Of a stretch of 64,000 nt of DNA, positions 1-9,625 are shown piece after piece. The notes below the pieces were generated by a model that ran no database searches, was not told the DNA's origin, and was given only the letters and a program-made list of their open reading frames with translations. Source of the stretch: Bradyrhizobium sp. 4. GTDB taxonomy: Bacteria; Pseudomonadota; Alphaproteobacteria; Rhizobiales; Xanthobacteraceae. The position numbers and the translations under genes were made by a program. The stretch's first letter is position 1; every line of letters starts with the position of its first letter. Location of the stretch: positions 5,890,001 to 5,954,000 of the forward strand of contig NZ_CP064686.1 in the NCBI RefSeq assembly GCF_023100905.1, in the 5' to 3' direction.

Positions 1-30
1 GAAGCGAGGGTAATCCGCTGCGTACGGAAC

Positions 31-1335
31 CTATTCGGCGCCGGCGCCCACCTGAAGCTTCCCGGCGACGGCACGCACCTTGCGCGGCGCAGCTTGCCAG
101 ATCGAAAGCGCCGACAGCCCGCTTACGATGATGGCAACGCCAAAAGCGAGCGTGTAGTCGCCGACCCGATCGTAAAGCAAGCCGGTGACCCAGGGACCGG
201 CGGCGCCGCCGGCCAATGCCGCCAGCATGATCGTGCCGAAAATGCTGCCCTGGTGCTTGCCCTGAAAAATCTCGAACACGACTGCGCCCATGATCGAGGT
301 CAGGCCGTAGCCGAGCGCGCCTTGCGTGAACACCATGAGATAGACCAGCCACAATGACGGCTGGAATTTCAGGGCCATCAGCGCCGCGAAAGAGATCGCA
401 AAACCCGCGCAGCTGATCGCCCACACCCATTCCCGCCCGATCCGGTCGGAGACATGGCCGAGCAGGATCTGGCCGGGAATGCCGAGCAGGCTGACGATGC
501 CGAGCGCCCACACCGCGACACCCGGGCTGAAGCCGATGTCGAGCAGGAATTTGGTCTGGTGCACCTGCACCGCGTACCAGATGTAGAGGCCGCAGAAATA
601 GCCGAGCGCGATCCACCAGAACCGCGTCGTGGCGACCGCTTTCCGGAGTGTCCATTCGGTCCCGGCCCAGACGGGATCGACGATGTTGGAGACGGGTTTT
701 GCGGCACCCGCGACCGGCGCGGCATCGCCGTCAGGCCGCAGGCCAATATCCTCGGGGCGCCTGTGCAGGGACAGATTGATCGGCGCCAGCACGATCAGGA
801 TCATCAGGCCCATCGCCGTGCAGGCGGTGCGCCAGCCGGTCCCTTCGATCATGTGCTGCACCCACGGCAGCAGCGTCACCGAGCCGATGCCGACCCCGGC
901 GAAGGCGATGCCGATGGCGAGGCCGCGGGTGCGGATGAACCAGTTCGGCAGGAACAGCGACTGCCCGGAATAACCGAGACACACCGAGCCGGCGCCAACC
1001 ATGACGCCGATGGTGACGTAGAGATGCCATGGCTGACTCGTGAGCGGCGCGAGCAGCAGCCCGCCACCCATCAGAACCACGCCGAGCTCCATCACCGCGC
1101 GCGGGCCGGCGCGATCCATCAGCCGGCCGATCAGCGGGCTGACCATGCCCGACACCACGAAGCCGAAGGAAAATGCGCCCGCGGTGACGCCGCGCTCCCA
1201 GCCGAATTCAGAGATGATGGGAGGAAAGAACAGCGAGAAGGCGGTGCGAGCGTTGACGCCGATGGCCATGGTGACGAAGGTCACCGCGACCACGACCCAG
1301 CCGTAGAAGAACGGAAGCCGCATTGTGTGTTTCAT
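31..1335 (-). CDS. MFS transporter
   Basis: Major facilitator superfamily carrier of about 434 residues, within the usual 12-helix range. Hydrophobic helices start right after the N-terminus (FFYGWVVVAVTFVTMA) and run in two blocks split by a hydrophilic loop near residues 205-235. The loop between helices 2 and 3 has the MFS signature form (GRLMDRAGPRAVM), and a related motif lies in the second half (GHVSDRIGREWVW). It resembles the monocarboxylate/oxalate-formate branch of MFS; the substrate cannot be read from sequence. I chose the ATG at 1335 because translation from further upstream adds a charged, non-membrane leader. It lies about 90 bp downstream of the c-di-GMP gene on the same strand. 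Confidence 0.85.
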   Translation of the reverse strand: MKHTMRLPFFYGWVVVAVTFVTMAIGVNARTAFSLFFPPIISEFGWERGVTAGAFSFGFVVSGMVSPLIGRLMDRAGPRAVMELGVVLMGGGLLLAPLTSQPWHLYVTIGVMVGAGSVCLGYSGQSLFLPNWFIRTRGLAIGIAFAGVGIGSVTLLPWVQHMIEGTGWRTACTAMGLMILIVLAPINLSLHRRPEDIGLRPDGDAAPVAGAAKPVSNIVDPVWAGTEWTLRKAVATTRFWWIALGYFCGLYIWYAVQVHQTKFLLDIGFSPGVAVWALGIVSLLGIPGQILLGHVSDRIGREWVWAISCAGFAISFAALMALKFQPSLWLVYLMVFTQGALGYGLTSIMGAVVFEIFQGKHQGSIFGTIMLAALAGGAAGPWVTGLLYDRVGDYTLAFGVAIIVSGLSALSIWQAAPRKVRAVAGKLQVGAGAE

Positions 1336-1423
1336 CCCTGGACGGTCCTTCCGACCATCCGGGGCTGCCCGGGTCAAGCGCTTTTCGCGCATGCCCCATT
1401 GAGCGATCCTTGGGCGGCCGCCC

Positions 1424-3814
1424 TCAGGCGGCGTCGCGTTGGGGCGGTTTGGCGGCCGCGTCGAACAGAATCCGTTCGATTGGGTGCGGGCGGCCGAACA
1501 GATAGCCTTGCGCGAAATTGACGCCGAGCGCCTTCAGCCGTTCGTATTCCTCGCGGGTCTCGACGCCTTCGGCGGTGACCGACATGTCCAGCCCGCGCGC
1601 CAGCGTCACGATCGAGGAGATGATGGCGGAGCTGCGCGGCTGATGCGTGAGGTTGCGGATGAACGACTTGTCGATCTTGATCTTGTCGAACGGGAACGCG
1701 GTCAGATAGCTGAGCGACGAATAGCCGGTGCCGAAATCGTCGAGTGCGAGCGCGATGCCGATGCTCTTCAGCCGTTCCATGAAGGCGTGGTTCTCGACGC
1801 CGCGTTCCAGCAGAACGGATTCCGTGATCTCGATCTCCAGCCGCTGCGGCGGCAGCCCGGAATCTGCGAGCGCCGCGCTGATCATCTCGAACAGCTCGGC
1901 CTCCTTGAACTGGATCGGCGACAGGTTGACGGCGACCGCGAGCTCGGACGGCCAGCCGACAGCGTCCGCGCAGGCCCGTCGCAGCACGAACTCGCCGAGC
2001 GGCACGATCAGCCCGGTCTCCTCCGCAAGCGGGATGAACTGGTCCGGCGGAATCAAGCCGCGCGTCGGATGCCGCCAGCGCACCAACGCCTCGAAGCCGC
2101 GCCGCGCGCCACTGAGGGCGTCGACGAAGGGCTGGTAGTGCACCTCGAGCTGGCACCGCGCGATGGCGTCGCGCAAATCGCCTTCCAGCGTGCTGCGCGC
2201 CTCGAGCTCGGCCGACATCGCCTTGTCGTAGATGGTGAAGCAGTTGCGGCCCGATGATTTCGAGCGGTACAGCGCAAGGTCGGCCTTCTTCAGCAGCTGC
2301 TCCTGATCGGTGCCGTGATCGGGCGCGATCGCAATGCCGATGCTGGTGCCGATCTCGACGCGATGTCCGGGAAGAAGGAACGGCTCGGCGACGAGCTTGG
2401 CGATCCGCCCCGCCAGTTCGGTCGAGCAGACGCGCTGATCCTCGCACGCTTCCTGAATGATGGCGAATTCGTCACCGCCGAGCCGGGCCAGCACGTCGCT
2501 GGCGCGCAGCGCGGATTTCAGCCGCTGTGCGACCTGACGCAGCAGCGCATCGCCCGCACCGTGACCGAGCGAGTCGTTGACGTTCTTGAAGCGGTCGAGG
2601 TCGAGCATCAGGATAGAGAAGGTCGGACCGGCGTCCATCAAACGGCCATTGAGCTCGTCGAGCCGGGCGAGGAAGAAGGCGCGGTTCGGCAATCCGGTCA
2701 GGGTGTCGGTCTGGGCGAGTTCGAGCACCCGCCGGTTCGCCAGCGACAGCCGCTGCGAATTGCGGCTCGCGAGCATGAGATAGGTCGAAAGCGACAGCGT
2801 CAGCAGCATGCCGACGATCAGCACCGCGCCCGCGCGATCGTAAGTCGTCTCCAGCGGACCGCCGGCAGCCGGAACCGCCCGCACCTGCCAATCCATGCCG
2901 CCGATCTTGAGATTGCCCGACCAGTGCAGGGTCTGCGCGACGTCCCGCATCGACTGCGGCGCCGTCGCGGCCGACGAATAATCCGGCAGCATGGCCTCCA
3001 GGCCGACGATCTGCGCCGTAAACGGCGGATAGACGTTCACGCTGACCGCGGGGCTTGCCCCGGTGGTCGCGCGAATGGACTGGATCAGCAGCGGCAGGTC
3101 GAAGACGCCGACGACGAAGCCGGCGAGATTGCGGCGCCGGTCCACGACGGTGTCGCGCGATGTTCCCTTGGCGTAGACGGGAATGGCGACGAGTACGTCG
3201 GGCAAGCGGCCGCCCGCCTTCGGCTCGTAGAGGCGGGTGCGAATGGCCGAGACGCGGTCGGTGTCGCGTGCGCGCTCGAGGATCGCGCGGCGCTCCGGAA
3301 TGGTCGCGTAGTCCATGCCGTAGACCGGAGACGTCTTGGGCTGGGTCGAGTAGAGCACCGGAAAATATTCGTCGCTCTGCGGCGCGGTCGCGAACGCATC
3401 GCCCTGGAGCGACTTGATGCGATAGCCGGACACTCCGTCAGTGATCGCCGCGGCCTCGTATTCGGCGCGCTCCTTGCGGTTCACGCGCGGCACCCAGGAG
3501 ATGCGCAGCATGCCGGGATGGCGCTCGAACAGGCGGGCGCTGAAGGTCTCGAATTCGCTGCGGGTGATCTCCTGGTTGGTCGATTCGAACAGCGTGCGCA
3601 ACGCGACGAGCCTAGAGATGTACTCGCCCATGCCGTTCTGCATGACGATCACTTCGGTCTCGGCCGCGTTTTCGAACTCGATCTTGTTGACGCGGCCTTC
3701 CCATCGCGCCACAGCGGCCGCACCCGCGACCGAGAACAGAAGACCAACGCCGACTGCGACGAGTGCAGGGCGATAGAGCCCGAGCAGCGGCGCGGCACGC
3801 CACCATCCGGTCAT
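1424..3814 (-). CDS. CHASE-GGDEF-EAL c-di-GMP turnover protein
   Basis: Membrane sensor protein of about 796 residues that should make and/or degrade the second messenger c-di-GMP. Order: N-terminal transmembrane helix (about 15-37), periplasmic CHASE-type domain (about 50-260), second helix (about 327-347), GGDEF domain with intact GGDEF near 446-450, then an EAL domain (about 540-790). An RxxD inhibitory site (RASD) sits five residues before GGDEF. The EAL part keeps FEALVRW, NLSPIQF, EITES, DDFGTGYSS, KIDKSF and AEGVET, so both activities look intact. The start at 3814 puts the first helix near the N-terminus. The ligand sensed by CHASE is unknown. Confidence 0.93.
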   Translation of the reverse strand: MTGWWRAAPLLGLYRPALVAVGVGLLFSVAGAAAVARWEGRVNKIEFENAAETEVIVMQNGMGEYISRLVALRTLFESTNQEITRSEFETFSARLFERHPGMLRISWVPRVNRKERAEYEAAAITDGVSGYRIKSLQGDAFATAPQSDEYFPVLYSTQPKTSPVYGMDYATIPERRAILERARDTDRVSAIRTRLYEPKAGGRLPDVLVAIPVYAKGTSRDTVVDRRRNLAGFVVGVFDLPLLIQSIRATTGASPAVSVNVYPPFTAQIVGLEAMLPDYSSAATAPQSMRDVAQTLHWSGNLKIGGMDWQVRAVPAAGGPLETTYDRAGAVLIVGMLLTLSLSTYLMLASRNSQRLSLANRRVLELAQTDTLTGLPNRAFFLARLDELNGRLMDAGPTFSILMLDLDRFKNVNDSLGHGAGDALLRQVAQRLKSALRASDVLARLGGDEFAIIQEACEDQRVCSTELAGRIAKLVAEPFLLPGHRVEIGTSIGIAIAPDHGTDQEQLLKKADLALYRSKSSGRNCFTIYDKAMSAELEARSTLEGDLRDAIARCQLEVHYQPFVDALSGARRGFEALVRWRHPTRGLIPPDQFIPLAEETGLIVPLGEFVLRRACADAVGWPSELAVAVNLSPIQFKEAELFEMISAALADSGLPPQRLEIEITESVLLERGVENHAFMERLKSIGIALALDDFGTGYSSLSYLTAFPFDKIKIDKSFIRNLTHQPRSSAIISSIVTLARGLDMSVTAEGVETREEYERLKALGVNFAQGYLFGRPHPIERILFDAAAKPPQRDAA

Positions 3815-4128
3815 ACGTCCCCGATCCTGATCGTTCTGATCCCGACCGCCCATTCCAGAAACCGCCGTCCCCTCTCCCGGCCAACCGAACCTCTGGTTGA
3901 GCCGCCGGAGCCACTATCGGAACAGGACCCCGGTTAAGAACTGCACAATTTCGGAACGCGGCTTTTCTGCATCAGCCGGCTTAGTTAATGAAGTGCAGGA
4001 TGGTGCGGGCTTTGTCGAAATAAGTTGCCGGTTTTCCCCGGAGTAGTACGGAGCCGCCGATACATCGGCGATTCATCCTGCGGCGATAGCTTTACCCGAA
4101 ACCACTCCCCGCACCCGTAGACTTTTTG
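3815..4128. other. Intergenic region between divergent genes
   Basis: About 314 bp between the divergently transcribed c-di-GMP gene and the ABC binding-protein gene. It must hold both promoters, but I could not assign either with confidence. The only clear structure is the short inverted repeat listed separately at 4055-4070. Confidence 0.5.
4055..4070. promoter_or_regulatory. Short inverted repeat upstream of ABC binding protein
   Basis: Perfect 7-bp arms CGCCGAT / ATCGGCG with a 2-bp spacer, about 60 bp upstream of the binding-protein start. The size and place fit a dimeric repressor or activator site, but no regulator is adjacent and the match may be by chance in GC-rich DNA. Confidence 0.3.
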
Positions 4129-5295
4129 ATGTATCGATCTCCATCTGCGACATTCATCGTGATCACCGTCGCGCTCCTGGCAGCAACCATGCTGCCGGCA
4201 AAAGCCGACGAGATCGGCGTCAGCGGGGATGCGATCCTGTTCGGCCAGGCTGCAGCCCTCGAGGGTCCCTCCTCCACACTCGGACAGCGGATGCGGCAGG
4301 GCATCGTCGCAGCTTTCACCGAGATCAACGCCAAAGGCGGCGTCCATGGCCGCAAGCTCCAGCTCATCAGCCGCGACGACGGCTACGATCCCGACCGCTC
4401 GGTGGCGCAGACGCTGCGGCTGATCGAGGACGACAAGGTGTTCGCGCTGATCGGCGCGGTGGGCACGCCGACCGCGATGGCGACGATACCGATCACCAGC
4501 GCCAGGAACGTGCCCTTCATCGGTCCGTTCAGCGGCGCCGAATTCTTGCGCGACCTCGAGCTTGCGAACGTGGTCAACATCCGTGCGAGCTATGCCGCCG
4601 AGGCCGAGGCGTGGGTCAAGCACCTCACGGAGGATCGCCATTTCACCCGCATCGCCATTTTCTACCAGGACGATTCCTTCGGGCGCGACGGTCTTTCCGG
4701 CGTGAAGCGCGCGCTTGCCAAACGCGGTCTCGAGCTCGCCGCCGAAGGCACCTTCGAGCGCAACACCCGCGCCGTCGCGTCGGCCTGGCGCACGATCAAG
4801 CGCGTCGAACCCGAGGCGATCGTCATGGTCGGGACCTACGGTCCCTGCGCGGAGTTCATCAAGCTCGCGCACCGCAGCGGCGCTCGTCCGACCTTCGTCA
4901 ACATCTCCTTCGTCGGCGCCGTGGCGCTCGCCCGGGAGCTCGGCCCCGAGGGCGAAGGCGTCGTCGTCACCCAGGTCGTGCCGTTTCCCTGGGACCGCTC
5001 GCTCAAGCTGGTCGCCGACTACCAGGCGGCGCAGACGGCGTTCGACCCGGCGCTGACACCGGACTTCGTGTCGCTCGAAGGCTACCTCACCGGCCGCCTC
5101 GCCGCCGCGGCGCTGGAACAAGCCGGGCCGCAACCGACGCGCGCGAACCTGCTGCGCGCCATCAACGATGTCGGCCGCTTCGACATCAGCGGCAGCACCG
5201 TCACCGTCGGCATGCGCATGCTCGACGCGCCGCCGAAGGTGTTTTTGACGGTGATCCAGAAGGACGGGACGTTCAAAGCAGTGGACCGGCTGTAG
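4129..5295 (+). CDS. ABC transporter substrate-binding protein (branched-chain amino acid type)
   Basis: Periplasmic solute-binding protein of about 388 residues from the Leu/Ile/Val-binding (type I, receptor-family ligand-binding) group. A signal peptide spans about residues 1-26 and ends at AKA-DE. The mature part starts with the family's typical layout: a strand, GQAAALEGPSSTLG, then GIVAAFTEINAKGGVHG and KLQLISRDDGYDP. No permease or ATPase genes are adjacent, so it either serves a remote transporter or acts as a sensor partner. A TTG three bases earlier is a possible alternative start. The ligand is unknown; this family in rhizobia covers amino acids, amides and aromatic acids. Confidence 0.88.
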   Translation: MYRSPSATFIVITVALLAATMLPAKADEIGVSGDAILFGQAAALEGPSSTLGQRMRQGIVAAFTEINAKGGVHGRKLQLISRDDGYDPDRSVAQTLRLIEDDKVFALIGAVGTPTAMATIPITSARNVPFIGPFSGAEFLRDLELANVVNIRASYAAEAEAWVKHLTEDRHFTRIAIFYQDDSFGRDGLSGVKRALAKRGLELAAEGTFERNTRAVASAWRTIKRVEPEAIVMVGTYGPCAEFIKLAHRSGARPTFVNISFVGAVALARELGPEGEGVVVTQVVPFPWDRSLKLVADYQAAQTAFDPALTPDFVSLEGYLTGRLAAAALEQAGPQPTRANLLRAINDVGRFDISGSTVTVGMRMLDAPPKVFLTVIQKDGTFKAVDRL

Positions 5296-5302
5296 AGCCG
5301 GA

Positions 5303-6280
5303 TCAGGGCCGACGCGTCCAGCGGTCGGCGTTGACGGCGCCTTGCGGGATCTCGCCTTTGACGATCGCCTCGACCTGACGCACGGTTTCCAGCGACTGGT
5401 ATTCGATCGCCTGCGGCGTCAGGCCGCCGACATGCGGTGTCGCGATGACGTTGGGAAGCTTCGCAAGCTCCGGGCTTGGCATCTGGTCGGGCGCGCGGCC
5501 GACATCCATCGCGGCACCCGCGATACGATTCTCGAGCAGCGCCTTCGCCAGCGCCGCCTCGTCGACGAGATTGCCGCGCGAGAGATTGATGAAAACGGCA
5601 TGTTTCTGCATCCGCGCCAGTGCCGCCCCCCCGATCAAGTTCTCGGTCTGCTCATTGGCGATGGCAAGGCAGACGACATAGTCGGACGCGGCGAGGAGCT
5701 CATCGAGGCTGACCTGCCGGATGGCGCTGTCGCTCACGGTCGCAAAGGGATCTGCGACCAGCACCTCCATGCGCATCACCTTGGCAATGTCGGCGAGATA
5801 GCGCCCGATGCTGCCATAGCCGATGATGCCGATCTTGCTGCCGGCGAGCTGCCGTCCCATCCGCGCTTCCGGCTTGCGGCCTGCCTGGTAGTCGGCCGTC
5901 GCCGGGGATACGCCGCGGGAGAGATCGACCATGAAGCCGAGCGCGAGCTCGGCAACGGCTTGCACGAAGCCAGGCCCGGCGCGGGTCACGAGCACGCCGG
6001 CGTTCGAGGCGGCCTCGACATCGACGTTGCGGATGTCGACGGCGCAGCGGACGAAGGCGCGCAGGCGCGGCAGTTGCGCAAAGATCTCGCCGCGTCCCTC
6101 GGTCATGCGATCGGCCACGATGATGTCGACATCTTGCGCAGCGCGCACGAGGCTGGTTGAGACCAGCGTCTCATCGCTCTCGTGCAGGACCACCTCGGCG
6201 GTCGCGCGCAAACCGTCCAGGCTGCGATCGCCATAGTAATTGCGGCGCATCTCCGGCGTGTGGGCCAGCAGGACTTTCAC
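5303..6280 (-). CDS. D-isomer-specific 2-hydroxyacid dehydrogenase
   Basis: NAD(P)-dependent oxidoreductase of 325 residues that interconverts a 2-hydroxy acid and a 2-oxo acid. The Rossmann motif GIIGYGSIGR lies near residues 149-158. The catalytic Arg is in FINLSRGNLVDE, and the catalytic His is in ATPHVGG near residue 290. A GTG start is preceded by AAGGAG at 7 bp, which fixes the N-terminus. It is the last gene of a TRAP transporter operon with only 12 bp between it and dctQM, so its substrate is probably the imported hydroxy acid or sugar acid or a product of it. Confidence 0.88.
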   Translation of the reverse strand: MKVLLAHTPEMRRNYYGDRSLDGLRATAEVVLHESDETLVSTSLVRAAQDVDIIVADRMTEGRGEIFAQLPRLRAFVRCAVDIRNVDVEAASNAGVLVTRAGPGFVQAVAELALGFMVDLSRGVSPATADYQAGRKPEARMGRQLAGSKIGIIGYGSIGRYLADIAKVMRMEVLVADPFATVSDSAIRQVSLDELLAASDYVVCLAIANEQTENLIGGAALARMQKHAVFINLSRGNLVDEAALAKALLENRIAGAAMDVGRAPDQMPSPELAKLPNVIATPHVGGLTPQAIEYQSLETVRQVEAIVKGEIPQGAVNADRWTRRP

Positions 6281-6292
6281 GGCAAGACTCCT

Positions 6293-8158
6293 TCAGTAGC
6301 CGAACGCGCGCGGCAATGCCGTGCTGAGCCATGGCACGAACGCGATCACAAGCAGGCAAAGGAATAACAGGCCAAGATAGCCCATGATCGGCTTCACCGT
6401 CTGCTCGATCGGCACGTTGCCGATCAGGCAGGCGCCGTAGAGCCCGAGCCCGAGCGGCGGCGCGAACAGGCCGATGCCCATCGCGATCACGAGCACGACC
6501 CCGAAATGCAGGGGATCGATGCCGAGCTGCACGGCCACCGGCAGCAGCAACGGCCCGAAGATGATCAGCGCGGCCGCGCCCTCCAGCACCGAGCCCATCA
6601 CGATCAGCACGCCGATTGCGAGCAGGATGAACAGCCAGGTACCGCTGGTCTTGGACAATCCCAGCATGAAATCGCCGACCGCATGCGGCACCTGCTGGAG
6701 GGTCAGCGTGAACGCCAGCGATTGTGCTGCGGCAACGATGAACAGCACGAGCCCCGCGCGCGTCGCCCCTTGGACGAAGCTGTGCGCGGCCGATGTGAAG
6801 CTGAGCTCGCGGAACACCACGCTGCCGACAACGAGTGCATAAGCCACGGCAAAGGCCGAGATCTCCGTGGCGGTGGCAAAGCCGCTCTTGAAGCCGAAGA
6901 AGATCATGAAGATCAGACCGAACGAGGCGATCGCGCCGCTCCACAGGCCGGACACCGGCATCTGCGGCGCGATGTCCTCGGCATCAGCTGGCGTCTCAGT
7001 TGGAGTCTTGCCGAAGATGATGGAGACGGCGATCAAGGCCAGCGCCATCAACGCCGCCGGCAGCAGCCCTGCGACGAACAGGCCGCCGATCGACAAATTC
7101 GCGACGAAGCCCAGGATGATCAGGTTGATGCAGGGCGGAATGGTCTCCGCCATCACCGCGGAGGCCGCGAGCAGCGCCACGGCGCCGCCCGGATTCTGCT
7201 TGGAGCGGCGCGCGGCCGGAATCAGCACGGAGCCGACCGCCGCGACGTCGGCCATCTTCGAGCCCGAGATGCCGGAGAACAGCACCATCGAGGCCACCAT
7301 CACAACGTTGAGGCCGCCGCGCATGCGGCCGACCCCGCGCTGCAACAGCTCGATCAGCCGCACCGACATGCCGTTGGCTTCCATGAGGTAGCCGACGAGG
7401 ATGAAGAAGGGAATCGCGAGCAGCACGAAATTGTCGATGCCACGCGCCATCTGCTGGGCGAAGATCACGCCGGGCAGCGCGCCCTCGACCCAGATGAAGA
7501 TCAGCGCGGCCAGCGCCAGCGCGAAGCCGATCGGCAAGCCGCCGACCAGCGTCGCGAAGAAACCGATCAGCATCAGCGTTCCCGCCGACGGCACCGTGGC
7601 GGGCGACAGATAATCCCATACGAGATAGAGGCCGGTCACGACGGCAATCGCGACGAGGCCTCTGGCGATATCAGGGAGCGGCCTGGCGCAGAGCTGGTCG
7701 ATCGCGAACACCGTCATGAACAGCGCGCCGGCGCCCATCGGGTAGAAGGTCAGCTCCAGCGGCAAGCCGGATCCGGTGGTCTGGCCCGCCGTCAGCGAAC
7801 CGAGCTTGATGGCGTTGTAGGCGACGTAGCCCGAGATCAGCACCACCAGCAGCGCACTCGCGGCATCGACCAGCGCGCGCAGCCGTACCGGAGCCAGGTC
7901 GCGGAAGAAGGAGACGCCGACATTCTCGCCGCGCGCGAGCGCACTCGCCGCGCCGAAGAAGGCCGAGCCGACCATCAGGCCGCGCGCGACGTCGTCGGAC
8001 CACTCCACCGGCGCGTTGAAGCAGAAGCGCAGCAGCACGGAACCGCAGACGACGACGAGATCCGCGGCCAGCAGAATGGCCGCGATCGCGTCGCTGAGGC
8101 GAAGCAGCAGGGCGATGCTCCCGTGGCGGCCGCCCGAGAGAGGTACGGCAGCTGTCAT
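6293..8158 (-). CDS. TRAP transporter fused permease (DctQ-DctM)
   Basis: Inner-membrane permease of a tripartite ATP-independent periplasmic transporter. The small subunit (DctQ, four helices, about residues 15-170) and the large subunit (DctM, about residues 195-620) are joined in one protein of about 621 residues. DctM-like features include the GISGSKMADVAAVG region and long runs of hydrophobic helices. Transport is driven by an ion gradient and needs the binding protein encoded just upstream. An in-frame GTG at 8164 is an alternative start. The fusion of Q and M is known in many TRAP systems. Confidence 0.9.
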   Translation of the reverse strand: MTAAVPLSGGRHGSIALLLRLSDAIAAILLAADLVVVCGSVLLRFCFNAPVEWSDDVARGLMVGSAFFGAASALARGENVGVSFFRDLAPVRLRALVDAASALLVVLISGYVAYNAIKLGSLTAGQTTGSGLPLELTFYPMGAGALFMTVFAIDQLCARPLPDIARGLVAIAVVTGLYLVWDYLSPATVPSAGTLMLIGFFATLVGGLPIGFALALAALIFIWVEGALPGVIFAQQMARGIDNFVLLAIPFFILVGYLMEANGMSVRLIELLQRGVGRMRGGLNVVMVASMVLFSGISGSKMADVAAVGSVLIPAARRSKQNPGGAVALLAASAVMAETIPPCINLIILGFVANLSIGGLFVAGLLPAALMALALIAVSIIFGKTPTETPADAEDIAPQMPVSGLWSGAIASFGLIFMIFFGFKSGFATATEISAFAVAYALVVGSVVFRELSFTSAAHSFVQGATRAGLVLFIVAAAQSLAFTLTLQQVPHAVGDFMLGLSKTSGTWLFILLAIGVLIVMGSVLEGAAALIIFGPLLLPVAVQLGIDPLHFGVVLVIAMGIGLFAPPLGLGLYGACLIGNVPIEQTVKPIMGYLGLLFLCLLVIAFVPWLSTALPRAFGY

Positions 8159-8165
8159 GGCCACG

Positions 8166-9197
8166 TCAGGCCTGCGTGGCGCGGATGATGTCGATGACGG
8201 CCTTGGAATCCGGCCGCGCCTTGATGAAGTTCTCGATTTGCGGCGCGACGCGCTTCTTGAACGCCTCGCGGTCGCATTCGGCCACCGTCACGCCCTTCTC
8301 GGTCAAAGCCGACAGCGCCTCCTTCTCGACCGCGAGCCCGTGGGTCCGCGTGTCGGCTGCAGCCTTCTTCGCGGCGTCGAGGAAACCCTCGCGCAGCTTC
8401 GGATCCATGCGATTGTAGGTCGCGTCGCTGAAATAGATCGCGAGCGGCGAGAAATTGTGCTGCGTCAGTGAATAGAATTTCGCCGTTTCGAAGAACTTGC
8501 TCGCCAAGATGGTCGGCGGATCGTGCTCGAGCCCGTCGAGCACGCCGGCCTGCAACGCCGTGTAGATTTCGCCAAAGGCCAGCGGCGTCGCGGCGGCGCC
8601 CATTAGGCGCAGGCATTCCGTGATGACGGGATTCGGCAGGGTGCGGATCTTGAGACCGGCGAGATCTTCTGGCGTCTTCACCGGCTTCCGCGCCAGCACG
8701 CTGCGCGAGCCGAAATTATACGCCCAGGCGATGATGCGGATGTTGCTGCCCTTGAGCAGCGCCTCCTCGATCGGCTTGGCGGCGCCCGAATCGAACGCTT
8801 TGGTCTGCTGCGGGAAGCTCGAGAACAGGAAGCCGAGATCGAAGGTCCCGACCAGCGGCACCAGATTGGCCGAGATCGACGAGCCCGAGACCATGAGATC
8901 GATGACGCCGAGCTTCACCGAGTTGATGACGTCGATTTCCTGACCCAATTGGTTGTCGGGAAAGAACGCGACCTCGACCTGTTCACCGAGGCCGTTCGCC
9001 TTCAGGTTTTTCATGAGATTGTCGTAATAGACGCGGCCGTTGGCGAATTTGGGATCGTTCGGCAGCGAGGAGGAGCATTTCAGCTTCAAGGTCGCGGCTT
9101 CGGCGCGGCCGATGAGTGCGGGGGAGAACACGAGGCCGGCGGCAAGTCCCGTCGACGACTTGATGAACGCGCGACGGTTCACGGGCACGATGGACAT
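8166..9197 (-). CDS. TRAP transporter substrate-binding protein (DctP)
   Basis: Periplasmic binding protein of 343 residues of the DctP family. The N-terminus has a twin-arginine-like motif (NRRAFIKSS) followed by a hydrophobic stretch and AEA cleavage context near residue 34, so export may go through Tat. Family landmarks include FFPDNQLGQEIDVINSVKLG and the conserved Arg in LAGLKIRTLPNPV, which normally binds the ligand carboxylate. I chose ATG 9197 because GGGGAG lies 10 bp upstream; a TTG at 9215 is possible but adds residues before the signal peptide. First gene of the dctP-dctQM-dehydrogenase operon. Confidence 0.9.
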   Translation of the reverse strand: MSIVPVNRRAFIKSSTGLAAGLVFSPALIGRAEAATLKLKCSSSLPNDPKFANGRVYYDNLMKNLKANGLGEQVEVAFFPDNQLGQEIDVINSVKLGVIDLMVSGSSISANLVPLVGTFDLGFLFSSFPQQTKAFDSGAAKPIEEALLKGSNIRIIAWAYNFGSRSVLARKPVKTPEDLAGLKIRTLPNPVITECLRLMGAAATPLAFGEIYTALQAGVLDGLEHDPPTILASKFFETAKFYSLTQHNFSPLAIYFSDATYNRMDPKLREGFLDAAKKAAADTRTHGLAVEKEALSALTEKGVTVAECDREAFKKRVAPQIENFIKARPDSKAVIDIIRATQA

Positions 9198-9625
9198 AAT
9201 GCGGTTTCTCCCCAATTATTATTTTTCGAGCGACGGTCGTTGCCGCAGCCCGTTGCGCGGACTGTATGGCGAAAGCGACGGCGCAGGCAAGGCTTGCGGC
9301 CGGTGGTCGCAAAGCGGCGCGTCGCGAAGATCGACGGCATCCGCGCGCGGCGAAACAACCGGATTTCTTGCAGGATTCTGGATTAGAGCGGCACGGGGAC
9401 CGATGTGCGAGAGGATGCTTTCGCGCGGCATCGGCAATCAATCTAATTGGCGCATGGATCAATGCGCAATTCACATGGATGGTGCCAGAACGATGCCGCA
9501 CTGGCTCTGGCAGACCTCCTGCCCCATTTTGCCGCAGCTCAACGTGATCCACTGCACAGACAGACGCATGGCGGCCACCTAGAAAAGGTGACATCATCGC
9601 GCGCATTGCCGATGGAGGTGACACC
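9198..9625. other. Intergenic region between TRAP operon and caspase-like gene
   Basis: 428 bp between divergent genes. Promoters for both should be here. No small open frame in it has a good ribosome-binding site. The only structure I could find is the interrupted inverted repeat at 9446-9470. Confidence 0.5.
9446..9470. promoter_or_regulatory. Imperfect inverted repeat, possible operator
   Basis: ATTGGCGCAT and ATGCGCAAT face each other around a 6-bp spacer; the arms match except for one extra G on the left. It lies midway between the divergent TRAP operon and the caspase-like gene and could be a regulator site for either. No regulator gene is adjacent, so support is weak. Confidence 0.3.

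Noticed and set aside
454..1521. Long plus-strand frame opposite the first MFS gene
   Set aside because: Its protein is rich in Arg, Ala, Asp and His without domains; it is the antisense shadow of a clear membrane protein in GC-rich DNA.
2315..3937. 540-codon frame opposite the c-di-GMP gene
   Set aside because: The minus strand has intact CHASE, GGDEF and EAL motifs; the opposite frame has no recognisable protein features.
6506..8188. 560-codon frame opposite the TRAP permease
   Set aside because: Composition is Arg/His/Gln/Asp-rich noise; the TRAP permease helices on the other strand are unmistakable.
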